DNA of 64,000 nucleotides from Oscillospiraceae bacterium (GTDB taxonomy: Bacteria > Bacillota > Clostridia > Oscillospirales > Ruminococcaceae), in contig WQYC01000001.1 of the NCBI GenBank assembly GCA_009781425.1, positions 62,001-126,000 of the forward strand. Direction: 5' to 3'. The notes under the pieces were generated by a model. That model worked only from the letters and a program-made list of their open reading frames with translations. It did not search any database and had not been told where the DNA came from. The translations under genes and the position numbers were made by a program. This document shows, one piece after another, positions 28,142-36,381 of this stretch; position 1 is the stretch's first letter; every line of letters begins with the position of its first letter.

Positions 28142-28855
28142 ATGAGTAATAATTACGAGCAATTAAAAGAGCGGGTTTGTAAGGCTAACAAGCTTCTACC
28201 CCGAAATAATTTAAGCCTTTTCTCGTGGGGGAGCGTTTCGGCGATTGACCGCGAGCAAGGCGTAATGGTTATTAAGCCGACCGGCGCGTCCTTTGACAAG
28301 CTGACGGCAAAGGTAATGTCTGTAGTAGATTTAAGCGGCAAGCTGATTGAGGGCTCGCCGCCGTCTATTGACACGCCCGCGCACTTAGAGCTGTACCGCT
28401 CCTTCCCGCTTGTGGGCGGAATCGCGCATACTCACTCGAAGTGGGCGACGATTATGGCACAAATCGGGCTGGATATACCTGTGCTCGGCGCGGTTCACGC
28501 TGAGTATTTCTACGGCGACATACCCTGTACAAAGCAGCTCACCAACGAGCAGATTCACAAGGATTATTCCCGCGAAACAGGACTTCAAATAGTCCGCGCG
28601 CTTTATGAAAAGAAGCTGACCCCCGAGCGTGTCGGCGCGTGCCTCGTGGCTTCGCACGGGCCTTTCACCTGGGGCGCAACTGAGCTTGTGGCGATTCAGA
28701 ACGCGATTGTGCTTGAAGAAGTTGCTATGGCGGCTTGGCATACGATGCAGGTGCCTTTCAAGGTTGGCAGAATCCCGCAGACGATGTTAGACGAGCATTT
28801 CTTTACAAGAAATAGCAAGCAGACGCCGATGGGGGAGGTTCCTGAGGTGGTGTGA
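28142..28855 (+). CDS. araD: L-ribulose-5-phosphate 4-epimerase-like class II aldolase family protein
   Basis: A cytoplasmic zinc-dependent class II aldolase fold of 237 residues, the size of AraD, which interconverts L-ribulose 5-phosphate and D-xylulose 5-phosphate. Matches include SWGSVSAIDRE, VIKPTGASF, SIDTPAHLELY, the zinc pair HTHS (His96 and His98), HAEYFYGDIPCT and ASHGPFTWG (third zinc His), and NAIVLEEVA. Two points differ from the E. coli enzyme as I recall it: the Asp120 acid/base residue is Glu here (HAEYF), and the C-terminal tyrosine (Tyr229) is not evident. No arabinose genes are adjacent, so the physiological substrate is uncertain. AGGAGGT precedes the ATG. Confidence 0.82.
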   Translation: MSNNYEQLKERVCKANKLLPRNNLSLFSWGSVSAIDREQGVMVIKPTGASFDKLTAKVMSVVDLSGKLIEGSPPSIDTPAHLELYRSFPLVGGIAHTHSKWATIMAQIGLDIPVLGAVHAEYFYGDIPCTKQLTNEQIHKDYSRETGLQIVRALYEKKLTPERVGACLVASHGPFTWGATELVAIQNAIVLEEVAMAAWHTMQVPFKVGRIPQTMLDEHFFTRNSKQTPMGEVPEVV

Positions 28856-28864
28856 GGTTCAATT

Positions 28865-29323
28865 ATGGCTATCAGAAATTCTGCAAAAGCAATAATAATT
28901 GCTGACGGAAGAATATTACTCACAAAAAACAAAGATGCTGACGGCGATTTCTATTTATTGCCGGGCGGCGGACAGGAAAAATTTGAAGATATTCATGAAG
29001 CCTTACATCGAGAAGTTTATGAGGAAACATCATGCAGGATAAACATAAAAGATATTCGTTTTATTAGGGAATATATAGCAAAACGGCATGAATTTGCAGA
29101 ATATGACAGCGATTCCCATCAAATTGAATATATGTTTGAATGTTCTTTAACAGATGATACTGCCCCTTGTAACGGAAGCGTTCCTGACGCCTACCAAACA
29201 GGCGTTGAATTTATACCCCTGTCACAAATAAAATCAATAAGATTATATCCGACTATCTTAAAAAACGTTATACATGAAGACGGAACATTTGATGATAAGA
29301 TTTATTTAGGTGCAGTGAATTAA
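28865..29323 (+). CDS. NUDIX hydrolase
   Basis: A 152-residue cytoplasmic protein with a Nudix box, GGGQEKFEDIHEALHREVYE followed by ETSC (residues about 38-61), so the GX5EX7REUXEE core is complete and only the usual Gly near its end is Ser. It should hydrolyse a nucleoside diphosphate linked to another moiety; the substrate cannot be read from the sequence. It starts 9 bp after araD and may be in the same transcript. Base composition drops to clearly more AT-rich here and in the next gene, which may point to separate acquisition. Confidence 0.88.
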   Translation: MAIRNSAKAIIIADGRILLTKNKDADGDFYLLPGGGQEKFEDIHEALHREVYEETSCRINIKDIRFIREYIAKRHEFAEYDSDSHQIEYMFECSLTDDTAPCNGSVPDAYQTGVEFIPLSQIKSIRLYPTILKNVIHEDGTFDDKIYLGAVN

Positions 29324-29340
29324 AAAGGAGGACAGCTAAA

Positions 29341-29757
29341 ATGCAAAATAAAGCACTTGAGGTTTATGTAAAGCAAGCGGAATACATATATGATGACCGC
29401 GGCACTAATGCCATGAATTTTATTACAGACGACGGATATTTCTGTATCCAAAGAGGCGTGTTCATTGAAACTGATGAAGCTCCCATGTACAGCAAGCCTT
29501 ATATTGAATTAAACGAGCAAAATGGAACTTACTGCGATTTTCTTGAGGTTCTGTTCTCGGAGAATAAAGTTTTTATTGCTTTAGAAAAGGATTTTTTAGA
29601 TTATAGGCAGGTTACGGTTAATATGACAGAAAATATTGATTTGAAAACTATCGACTTTTTTGTCAATCATTTATATTTGGGCGACGTTGTAAAATATGCA
29701 GAGGATATAGATAAAGCTATGCAGATAGAGCAAACAATTTTTCCGGAGGAAATATAG
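29341..29757 (+). CDS. Imm10-like protein (putative orphan immunity protein)
   Basis: A 138-residue cytoplasmic protein, acidic, with no signal peptide. The pattern YFCIQR, then PYIELNEQNGTYCDFLEVL and FIALEKDF, then a hydrophobic C-terminal helix, resembles the Imm10 immunity family of polymorphic toxin systems (YLIFQR, YYVEVNDQ and so on). The match is by eye and moderate. No toxin gene is adjacent; the neighbours are a NUDIX gene upstream and a convergent membrane protein downstream. An AAAGGAGG ribosome site precedes the start. The gene is AT-rich compared with the surrounding genes. Confidence 0.55.
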   Translation: MQNKALEVYVKQAEYIYDDRGTNAMNFITDDGYFCIQRGVFIETDEAPMYSKPYIELNEQNGTYCDFLEVLFSENKVFIALEKDFLDYRQVTVNMTENIDLKTIDFFVNHLYLGDVVKYAEDIDKAMQIEQTIFPEEI

Positions 29758-29788
29758 ATAAAAATATTTTCACTTACATAAAACCGCA

Positions 29789-29819
29789 CAGGGAACGATT
29801 ACTCGTTCCCTGTTTTTTT
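29789..29819. terminator. Intrinsic terminator at convergent gene ends
   Basis: CAGGGAACGA (29789-29798) pairs perfectly with TCGTTCCCTG (29803-29812) across a TTAC loop, followed by a T7 tract on the plus strand. The stop codon of the minus-strand membrane gene lies inside the hairpin. Confidence 0.9.
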
Positions 29820-30293
29820 ATCCACTCTTCTGATGTATGCAATCTCAATCAAACAACACACAGAAACTAATAAAAACATAAAACTGCATACCATCAGACC
29901 GCCAATGTGGGTCAAACCCCATTCGCTGTCTATAAATTCTACGTCACTTGAAAAATACCCGTCCAACCCTGAGTATGCCAATAAAACAGCACCGATGAAA
30001 AAGACAATGGGAAGTATAAACTTTTTCTTGTTATCGAACCTTTTTCCTATGCCTATGCCGCGAAAACAACATTCTGTAGCATGAAATGTCATAATAAGAA
30101 CCGTGCATACATATAACGACACAGCGGGATATGCCCAAAAAATGCCGTTTCTTATAAGCAGAAAATTTAAAAAATTAACTAACAGCGCAAAGAAAAACCC
30201 GTGCTTATAACAGCTGTTAAGAATATTAAGCTGTCTTTCGTCAAAACCGTCTATGTTTTTTAGGCTGATGTTTTTAAGACTAAATTTTTTCAT
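29799..30293 (-). CDS. Four-helix membrane protein paired with an XRE regulator (DUF6773-like)
   Basis: A 164-residue inner-membrane protein. After a short cytoplasmic N-terminus with a DERQ motif come four hydrophobic segments (around 30-50, 55-75, 95-115 and 130-155) and a basic C-terminus. It resembles small clostridial membrane proteins (DUF6773-like) that commonly follow a short XRE regulator; the function is unknown. The ATG at 30293 has GGAGGAGAG just upstream; a longer frame to 30335 lacks a ribosome site. Its start overlaps the end of the regulator gene by 14 nt, so the two are translated together. Confidence 0.7.
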   Translation of the reverse strand: MKKFSLKNISLKNIDGFDERQLNILNSCYKHGFFFALLVNFLNFLLIRNGIFWAYPAVSLYVCTVLIMTFHATECCFRGIGIGKRFDNKKKFILPIVFFIGAVLLAYSGLDGYFSSDVEFIDSEWGLTHIGGLMVCSFMFLLVSVCCLIEIAYIRRVDKKTGNE

Positions 30294-30495
30294 CACTGCT
30301 CTCCTCCCAAAATAAATCATTAAGTGTCTTGTCAAGTGTGCGGCAGATTGCCGTGCAGAGCTTTATGGACGGATTGTATTCGCCGAGCTCTATGGCGTTT
30401 ATAGTCTGGCGGCTTACACCCGCCGCGTCCGCAAGGTCCTTCTGCGTCATATCCTTCGCCGCCCGCGCAGCTTTGAGCCGTAAGTTTTTGCTCAT
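30280..30495 (-). CDS. XRE/Cro-CI family transcriptional regulator
   Basis: A 71-residue protein that is nearly all helix-turn-helix: LKAARAAKDMTQKDLADAAG, then VSRQTINAIELGEYNPS and a short C-terminus (LNDLFWEE). This compact architecture is typical of regulators encoded with a membrane partner. AAGGGGGTGG lies upstream of the ATG. A consensus sigma-A promoter precedes it, and autoregulation is plausible. The partner gene begins inside its 3' end. Confidence 0.93.
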   Translation of the reverse strand: MSKNLRLKAARAAKDMTQKDLADAAGVSRQTINAIELGEYNPSIKLCTAICRTLDKTLNDLFWEESSDEKI

Positions 30496-30516
30496 TCAGC
30501 ACCACCCCCTTAGCAT

Positions 30517-30545
30517 ATTATATCATTTATATTTCTATTTGTCAA
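30517..30545 (-). promoter_or_regulatory. Consensus sigma-A promoter for XRE regulator operon
   Basis: Read leftward: perfect -35 TTGACA (30540-30545), 17-nt spacer, perfect -10 TATAAT (30517-30522), ending 21 bp before the regulator ATG. Confidence 0.85.
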
Positions 30546-30673
30546 GTATATGTTACATTTTATTTTAAAAAATATTTTCAAAAAAGACTTTCTTTTCTTG
30601 TCCGTTTGTGTTATACTTAATAAGTAAGGCAAAAAATGCCAATATATCTAAATTTTAGGAGGACATCTAAAAA

Positions 30674-33316
30674 ATGAGCAAACAATTCGTTTATCTGTTC
30701 AAAGACGGAGACGGCTCCAACAAAAACCTGCTTGGCGGTAAAGGTGCGAACCTCGCCGAAATGACAAAGCTTGGTCTGCCGATTCCCCAAGGCTTCACTG
30801 TTACTACCGAGGCTTGCACTCAGTACTATGAAGACGGCGAAGTAATTAACAACACAATCCAAGCAGAAATCATGGAAAACATCGTGGCGATGGAAGGCAT
30901 CACCGGCAAGAAATTCGGTGACAAGGAAAACCCGCTCTTAGTTTCTGTACGTTCGGGCGCACGCGCTTCCATGCCGGGCATGATGGACACTATTCTTAAC
31001 CTCGGCTTAAATGACGAAGTTACAAAGGTTATCGCTGATAAATCGGGCAACGCTCGCTGGGCGTATGACTGCTACAGAAGATTTATTCAAATGTATTCCG
31101 ACGTTGTTATGGAAGTCGGGAAAGAATATTTCGAGAAATTAATCCACGCGATGAAAGAAAAGCTCGGCAAGGTGCTCGACACAGAGCTTACTGCTGATGA
31201 ATTAAGCGAGCTCTGCGAACAGTTCAAGGCTGAATATAAGTCAAAGCTCGGCGAAGACTTCCCTTCCGACCCGAAAGAACAGCTAATGGGCGCAATTAAG
31301 GCTGTTTTCCGTTCATGGAACAACAACCGTGCAATTTACTACCGCCGTATGCATGATATTCCCGGCTCTTGGGGAACTGCTGTAAACGTACAGGCGATGG
31401 TATTCGGAAACTTAGGCGATACATCGGGTACAGGCGTTGCATTCACACGTGACCCTGCTACAGGCGAAAAGAAATTATACGGTGAATACCTCATCAACGC
31501 GCAGGGCGAAGACGTTGTTGCGGGAATCCGCACTCCCTCGCCTATCACCGACCTTGAGCGTGACCTCCCCGAAGCATACAACGAATTCGTTGCAATTTGC
31601 AACAAACTCGAAAACCACTACAAAGATATGCAGGACATGGAGTTCACGATTGAAGATAAAAAGCTGTTCATGCTTCAGACGAGAAGCGGTAAGAGAACAG
31701 CGGCGGCGGCTCTCAAAATCGCCTGCGACTTAGTTGACGAAGGCATGAGAACCGAGCAATCTGCACTCTGCATGATTGACCCGAAACAGCTTGACGCACT
31801 TCTGCACCCGCAGTTTGACGCGGACGCTCTCAAAGCGGCGAAATCCGTCGGTAAGGGCATCGCGGCTTCTCCCGGCGCGGCTTGCGGCGAGATTGCATTC
31901 TCGGCTGAAACAGCGGCGGCTTGGGGCAAAGCGGGCAAAAACGTAATCTTAGTCCGTCCCGAAACCAGCCCTGAGGACATCGAGGGCATGGACGTTTCTA
32001 AAGGTATTCTCACCTCTACAGGCGGCAAAACCTCTCACGCGGCGGTTGTAGCGCGCGGAATGGGTACTTGCTGTATCGTAGGCTCGAGCGACCTCAAAAT
32101 CAACGAAGAAGCACTCACCTGCACAATCGGCGGCGTTGCTTTTAAAGAAGGCGACGTAATCTCGCTCGACGGTACCTCCGGTTTAATTTACGGCGGCGCA
32201 ATCAAAACCGTTGAAGCTACCATCGGCGGCGACTTCGACAGAGTTATGCAGTGGGCTGACAAATACAAGAGACTTACAGTTCGTACAAACGCTGACTCCC
32301 CGAAAGACGCGGCAACAGCTATTAAGTTCGGCGCACAGGGTATAGGCTTATGCCGTACCGAGCATATGTTCTTTGAAAAGGACAGAATCGCAGCGATTCG
32401 TGAAATGATTTGCGCTGATACTGTTGAAGAGCGCGAAAAGGCTCTCGCTAAATTAGAACCCATGCAGCAGGGCGACTTTGAAGGTCTGTTCGTGGAAATG
32501 GGACAATATCCCGTTACTATCCGCTTCCTCGACCCGCCGCTTCATGAATTCTTAGCAGGCTTCAGCGAAGAAGACATGGCTACTCTCGCTAAAAACGTTA
32601 ACAAATCTGTTGCTCAAATCAAAGAAATCATCGAATCTCTCCACGAATTCAACCCGATGATGGGACACAGAGGCTGCCGTCTCGCAGTAACTTACCCCGA
32701 AATCGCGGCTATGCAAACTCGTGCAGTTATTAAAGCGGCAATTGCTGTTAACAAAAAAGGCATGAGCGTAGTTCCCGAAATTATGATTCCGCTGATTAGC
32801 GAAGTTAAAGAATTGGCTTACGTTAAAAAAGTAGTTGTTGATACTGCTGAAGCGATTATCAAAGAATCCGGCGCGAACCTCAAATACATGGTTGGTACTA
32901 TGATTGAGATTCCGAGAGCGGCTCTTACCGCTGACGAGGTTGCAGGCGAGGCTGAATTCTTCAGCTTCGGAACCAACGACCTTACACAGATGACCTTCGG
33001 GTTCTCTCGCGACGACGCAGGTAAATTCCTCGATGCTTACTACGAAAAAGGCATTTACGAGTTTGACCCGTTCGCGAAGATTGACTTCATCGGCGTTGGC
33101 GAGCTTATGAAAATCGCTTGCACAAAAGGACGTCAGGCGCGCCCGAACCTCAAGCTCGGTATCTGCGGCGAGCACGGCGGCGACCCCGCTTCTGTAGCGT
33201 TCTGCCACACAATAGGGCTTGACTACGTTTCCTGCTCACCGTTCAGAGTACCGATTGCAAGACTTGCGGCGGCGCAAGCGGCGATTGAAGACGGGAATAT
33301 TTCTAACAAGGGTTAA
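30674..33316 (+). CDS. ppdK: Pyruvate, phosphate dikinase
   Basis: An 880-residue cytoplasmic enzyme, full family length. It interconverts ATP, phosphate and pyruvate with AMP, pyrophosphate and phosphoenolpyruvate. The N-terminal ATP-grasp region shows LLGGKGANLAEMTKLGLPIP and VRSGARASMPGMMDTILNLG. The central swivelling domain has the phospho-histidine in TGGKTSHAAVVARGMG with CCIVG. The C-terminal pyruvate/PEP barrel has GLCRTEHMFF, MMGHRGCRL, SFGTNDLTQMTFG and the catalytic cysteine in GICGEHGGDP. In clostridia it serves pyrophosphate-linked glycolysis or PEP synthesis. It has an AGGAGG ribosome site, and a likely -10 TATACT lies near 30611. It stands alone, with a strong terminator behind. 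Confidence 0.98.
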   Translation: MSKQFVYLFKDGDGSNKNLLGGKGANLAEMTKLGLPIPQGFTVTTEACTQYYEDGEVINNTIQAEIMENIVAMEGITGKKFGDKENPLLVSVRSGARASMPGMMDTILNLGLNDEVTKVIADKSGNARWAYDCYRRFIQMYSDVVMEVGKEYFEKLIHAMKEKLGKVLDTELTADELSELCEQFKAEYKSKLGEDFPSDPKEQLMGAIKAVFRSWNNNRAIYYRRMHDIPGSWGTAVNVQAMVFGNLGDTSGTGVAFTRDPATGEKKLYGEYLINAQGEDVVAGIRTPSPITDLERDLPEAYNEFVAICNKLENHYKDMQDMEFTIEDKKLFMLQTRSGKRTAAAALKIACDLVDEGMRTEQSALCMIDPKQLDALLHPQFDADALKAAKSVGKGIAASPGAACGEIAFSAETAAAWGKAGKNVILVRPETSPEDIEGMDVSKGILTSTGGKTSHAAVVARGMGTCCIVGSSDLKINEEALTCTIGGVAFKEGDVISLDGTSGLIYGGAIKTVEATIGGDFDRVMQWADKYKRLTVRTNADSPKDAATAIKFGAQGIGLCRTEHMFFEKDRIAAIREMICADTVEEREKALAKLEPMQQGDFEGLFVEMGQYPVTIRFLDPPLHEFLAGFSEEDMATLAKNVNKSVAQIKEIIESLHEFNPMMGHRGCRLAVTYPEIAAMQTRAVIKAAIAVNKKGMSVVPEIMIPLISEVKELAYVKKVVVDTAEAIIKESGANLKYMVGTMIEIPRAALTADEVAGEAEFFSFGTNDLTQMTFGFSRDDAGKFLDAYYEKGIYEFDPFAKIDFIGVGELMKIACTKGRQARPNLKLGICGEHGGDPASVAFCHTIGLDYVSCSPFRVPIARLAAAQAAIEDGNISNKG

Positions 33317-33327
33317 TTACAATTAAT

Positions 33328-33360
33328 AAAACCTCCGGCTTGAAAAAGCCGGAGGTTTTT
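33328..33360 (+). terminator. Intrinsic terminator after ppdK
   Basis: AACCTCCGGCTT and AAGCCGGAGGTT (arms 33328-33341 and 33346-33359) enclose a GAAA tetraloop, with a T-tract. The A-rich left side lets it also serve the minus-strand lipoprotein gene that ends at 33362. Confidence 0.93.
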
Positions 33361-33361
33361 G

Positions 33362-34300
33362 TTATTCTGCAAGCTCCCTTGAATAAATATTCATTAAGCC
33401 GTCTGCGTTTCTTCTGAAAGTATAAAGATAGCGAGGAACATCGTTATATGCTTCGTTTAAATCTAACATTTTGGGTGTCCATAAGCCGCCGCCCCATCGG
33501 TATTCATCTGATAAAACAGAGCCTATATCTTCATTATCTGCACGAATAATGCGAATATCTTTACCATAACTTTCATAACGAAAATAAGCTTCCACTATTT
33601 CAAGATAATATATATCATCAGCAAAATAAACATCTTCTATTATGGGTGAAGCATATATTTCACTACGATTTGGACCTGTATAACCACAAATGAAAAACAA
33701 ACCCGTTTCTTCGTCCCATTCCCAACCCCAAGATTCAGTGCTATAATCGTTAAAATTATAGTTCATTATAGATAGATTCGGATTAATATAGGTTTTTAAT
33801 ATATTCTCTATTACTTCGGGTTTGTAATACAATGCACACCAAGACGCTAAATGGCAACAAAAACCGTATTCATTTACAACACAATTTTCACCTATTATTT
33901 CCTCGTTAGGTGTATGTGTGTTTCTGATAAAACGGTTATTTACCCATATGTAGTCAAGAAAAACTTCAAGAGAAACACTGTTTATATCGGTAAATTCATT
34001 TAGAAAACGATATGGTATTTGAAAACCATATGTTAATTTCAGCATATCAAGAACATCTTCTGTGCTTACCGTTTCAAATTCGGGTGTGACGTAAATGATA
34101 GGTTCGGGTTCCGGTTCGGGGTCGGGGTCGGGTTCGGGTTCGGTCATTATTTCCGGTTCGGGGATTATTTCCGGCTCGTCAAACGGGACGACAGGGTCGT
34201 CGTCCCCTACGTCGGGTTCATCAAATACATCAAACTCGCCGCAAGCCGTAACGCCGAGCAGTATCACTGCCGTGAGGATTACTGCGAATATTTTTCTCAT
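33362..34300 (-). CDS. Unknown secreted lipoprotein with Pro/Glu/Asp-rich linker
   Basis: A 312-residue surface lipoprotein: the signal peptide ends in VTAC (Cys20). Residues about 25-70 are an acidic linker dominated by alternating Pro-Glu and Pro-Asp, probably a cell-wall spacer. The folded part (about 75-312) is aromatic-rich with two adjacent cysteines (GFCCHLASWCAL) and is not a family I recognise. It is the last gene of a minus-strand run with two dockerin-bearing secreted proteins and starts 7 bp after the upstream stop, but it has no dockerin-like tail itself. It is more AT-rich than its neighbours. Confidence 0.8.
   Translation of the reverse strand: MRKIFAVILTAVILLGVTACGEFDVFDEPDVGDDDPVVPFDEPEIIPEPEIMTEPEPDPDPEPEPEPIIYVTPEFETVSTEDVLDMLKLTYGFQIPYRFLNEFTDINSVSLEVFLDYIWVNNRFIRNTHTPNEEIIGENCVVNEYGFCCHLASWCALYYKPEVIENILKTYINPNLSIMNYNFNDYSTESWGWEWDEETGLFFICGYTGPNRSEIYASPIIEDVYFADDIYYLEIVEAYFRYESYGKDIRIIRADNEDIGSVLSDEYRWGGGLWTPKMLDLNEAYNDVPRYLYTFRRNADGLMNIYSRELAE
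34095..34170. repeat. Low-complexity tract coding for the acidic Pro-rich linker
   Basis: Imperfect 6-nt units of the type GGTTCG/GGGTCG are tandemly repeated, encoding alternating Pro-Glu/Pro-Asp on the minus strand in the lipoprotein linker. Such tracts can vary in copy number by slippage. Confidence 0.8.
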
Positions 34301-34307
34301 AATTCTG

Positions 34308-35525
34308 CTAACCCTCCGCTACCATTCTGAGCATCATCAGCGCGTCAGCCGACGTAATTACGCCGTCGCCGTTATAATCATAATGCTTAACCAGTTCGCT
34401 TTTTATATTATATAATCCCGCGGAATGACGAAGAACCACGAGCGCAAGAGAAGTGGTCGGAGTCCAAAGCGGATTTATTCGTTCACGGATAAGTCGATTT
34501 TTACGGCTGTCGACACACTCCCATAAAAGCATTTCATTGTTTCTGCCATAAACAGCAAGTTCGTTTATGAGCTTGCTTATTTGTTCATGTTCCCTTTCTC
34601 CGCCGAACATAAGAGCATCGTAAAATCGTTGGGGAAAGCTTTTAAGCATTTCCCATGTGACATCGTTTTTGAATTCATTACGGAAAGAATCAAGGGAAAT
34701 ATCAAGTAATTCGTTACGCGAATTAACTATGTGAGCACCATCGAACCTCATTATAACCTGGCGCGCTGTCAAAAAATCGGATGCAGTAAAATTCAAAGCA
34801 GGATATTTTTCAAAAACGCTGTTAATCATGCTGATATATTCTGCTTGAGAGGTTAGCGATGCAATCCAAAAATCCACACTGTCAGCGTAATAAATCGGGC
34901 GGATAAAAAACGTGCTTCTTTCCCAAGAGGCGGCTTTCCAGGCAGGTGCTGCATTACGAAACTCTTCATCAAATAATGAAGCTAAAAGCTCGCTGTAAGG
35001 GCTAAGCGCGTGGGCAACCTCATGTAATGCAACTTCAACAAATACTTCGCTATGCGCGCCGCTGATAAAAGCAAGGCAATTACCGTCTGTACCTGCCGAC
35101 ATTGAAAAAACGCCGCCGTAACCCCCGTTTGCAAATTTAAAGTCTACATGGTTTAAAACGAGCTCAAGATATTCTGCATTAAAAGGAAACACCCGTGACA
35201 GAGTATCTTTGCGGAAACCTTCAACAAACACTTCTCTAAATTGTTTCGCAAGTGTTATTTCAGCTTCAGTAAGCGGCGGCACAGATTTCCCCGTCATCAT
35301 ATCGTTAAATAGATTTGGCGAAGTAAAATTGTGCGCTTCTTTTTCATAAAATTCTGCGAGAGCTTCCGCTAATGCGCCGTTGCTCGGTACGAAATGAAGA
35401 TTCGGATTTCTGAACTTCGGGGTATCCCAGGGAGCGGCGTTCCTGCTCGCAGAAACGGAGAGTGTCAGCGTGTTTAATATTATAATAAATACTAAAAACG
35501 CCGCAATTTTTCTTTTCACGACCAC
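34308..35525 (-). CDS. Secreted HExxH protein with C-terminal dockerin-like repeat
   Basis: A 405-residue exported protein with an N-terminal signal (KRKIAAFLVFIIILNTLTLS). It has a putative zinc-metallopeptidase site, VALHEVAHALSP (about residues 165-177), set in a region with GGYGGVFSMSAGTDGNCLAF. The third metal ligand is not obvious, so protease activity is a suggestion. The C-terminus is one complete EF-hand dockerin-like repeat (DYNGDGVITSADALMMLRMV). The start is ambiguous between GTG codons at 35525 and 35519; both follow the upstream stop closely, with GGGGG as ribosome site. It is co-transcribed with the CAP protein and the lipoprotein. Confidence 0.82.
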   Translation of the reverse strand: MVVKRKIAAFLVFIIILNTLTLSVSASRNAAPWDTPKFRNPNLHFVPSNGALAEALAEFYEKEAHNFTSPNLFNDMMTGKSVPPLTEAEITLAKQFREVFVEGFRKDTLSRVFPFNAEYLELVLNHVDFKFANGGYGGVFSMSAGTDGNCLAFISGAHSEVFVEVALHEVAHALSPYSELLASLFDEEFRNAAPAWKAASWERSTFFIRPIYYADSVDFWIASLTSQAEYISMINSVFEKYPALNFTASDFLTARQVIMRFDGAHIVNSRNELLDISLDSFRNEFKNDVTWEMLKSFPQRFYDALMFGGEREHEQISKLINELAVYGRNNEMLLWECVDSRKNRLIRERINPLWTPTTSLALVVLRHSAGLYNIKSELVKHYDYNGDGVITSADALMMLRMVAEG

Positions 35526-35526
35526 A

Positions 35527-36381
35527 CTAAACCCCCGCGACCATTTTGAGTATCATCAGCGCGTCTGCTGACGAAATCACGCCGTCGCCGTTTAAATCAT
35601 ATCTCGCTGTCTGCTCGGGTGTAAGCGTTACTGTTCCTGCCGCCGCTCTTAAAACCGTCAGAGCGTCATTAGTTGTAAATGCGCGGGAAAGCTCAAGCGC
35701 AAAGGTATAATTCTGCTTGCCGTAGGTGATTGTAACACTTTGCGCACTCTCGGAATTTTTGTCATAGCCTTTGCACATATCGGCAATTAAAGGCATATAC
35801 GACGCTCCGTGACTATCACAACTCAGTATTAAAATCAGATTTAACTCGTTAATATCCCTGCCTGTTACTAATATCGGATTTGCCGAGGTTGTTCCAATTC
35901 CGGAAACAGTTGTTTCACAGCTGCCTACGAATACCTGCACCCAGTTATTCACATCGGCATATCCGGTTCCGATATGAGAGAAGTCAGCGGTTAAGATGTT
36001 TTCTTTGTGACCTTGGCTGTCCATCCAGCTTTGCATTACTGCGCTCGGCGAACGCTGTCCTCTTGCGATGTTTTCACCCGCCGTCCGATTAGATATGCTC
36101 AAGTCCGAAAGGACGGTAAAACAAACGCTTCCGTCCGGGCGGTTATGCGAAAAAACTGTTTTAAGCTCTGCCGAACGAACATTCGCCGCTCGCTGAAGCG
36201 TATCAAATATGGAAAGCGGGGTTAGATTTACTTTTGCACGTTCAATGTTCGTGAGCCGCAAGACCTCCCACTCGTTATCAGTCCAGAACTGCGGAACTGA
36301 TGCTGTTATCTCCGCGCTTGCCGATAACGGAATCGACAGCATTACTGCCGCAACGAATATTAAAACTATTTTTTTAATCAT
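35527..36381 (-). CDS. Secreted CAP (SCP/PR1) domain protein with dockerin-like tail
   Basis: A 284-residue exported protein. The signal peptide ends near ASA-EITA. The CAP domain spans about 35-150 and shows LTNIERAKVNLTPL, FSHNRPDGS, AGENIARG, WMDSQGHKENIL and FSHIGTGYA, including the usual histidines and the Glu of GEN. After an unassigned middle region comes a C-terminal dockerin-like pair. The first helix unit (TTNDALTVLRAAAG) has no calcium loop, whereas the second (YDLNGDGVISSADALMILKM) is complete. Its ATG overlaps the stop of the pilT-like gene by 4 nt, an unexpected coupling of a cytoplasmic motor ATPase gene with a secreted protein gene. Confidence 0.9.
   Translation of the reverse strand: MIKKIVLIFVAAVMLSIPLSASAEITASVPQFWTDNEWEVLRLTNIERAKVNLTPLSIFDTLQRAANVRSAELKTVFSHNRPDGSVCFTVLSDLSISNRTAGENIARGQRSPSAVMQSWMDSQGHKENILTADFSHIGTGYADVNNWVQVFVGSCETTVSGIGTTSANPILVTGRDINELNLILILSCDSHGASYMPLIADMCKGYDKNSESAQSVTITYGKQNYTFALELSRAFTTNDALTVLRAAAGTVTLTPEQTARYDLNGDGVISSADALMILKMVAGV

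Noticed and set aside
30546-30673. Strong promoter for ppdK
   Set aside because: A -10 TATACT is present near 30611 but no acceptable -35 lies at 16-18 nt, so only the -10 is mentioned.
32552-33208. Minus-strand open frame of 218 codons inside ppdK
   Set aside because: It is antisense to conserved catalytic motifs of ppdK; the long frame follows from codon bias.
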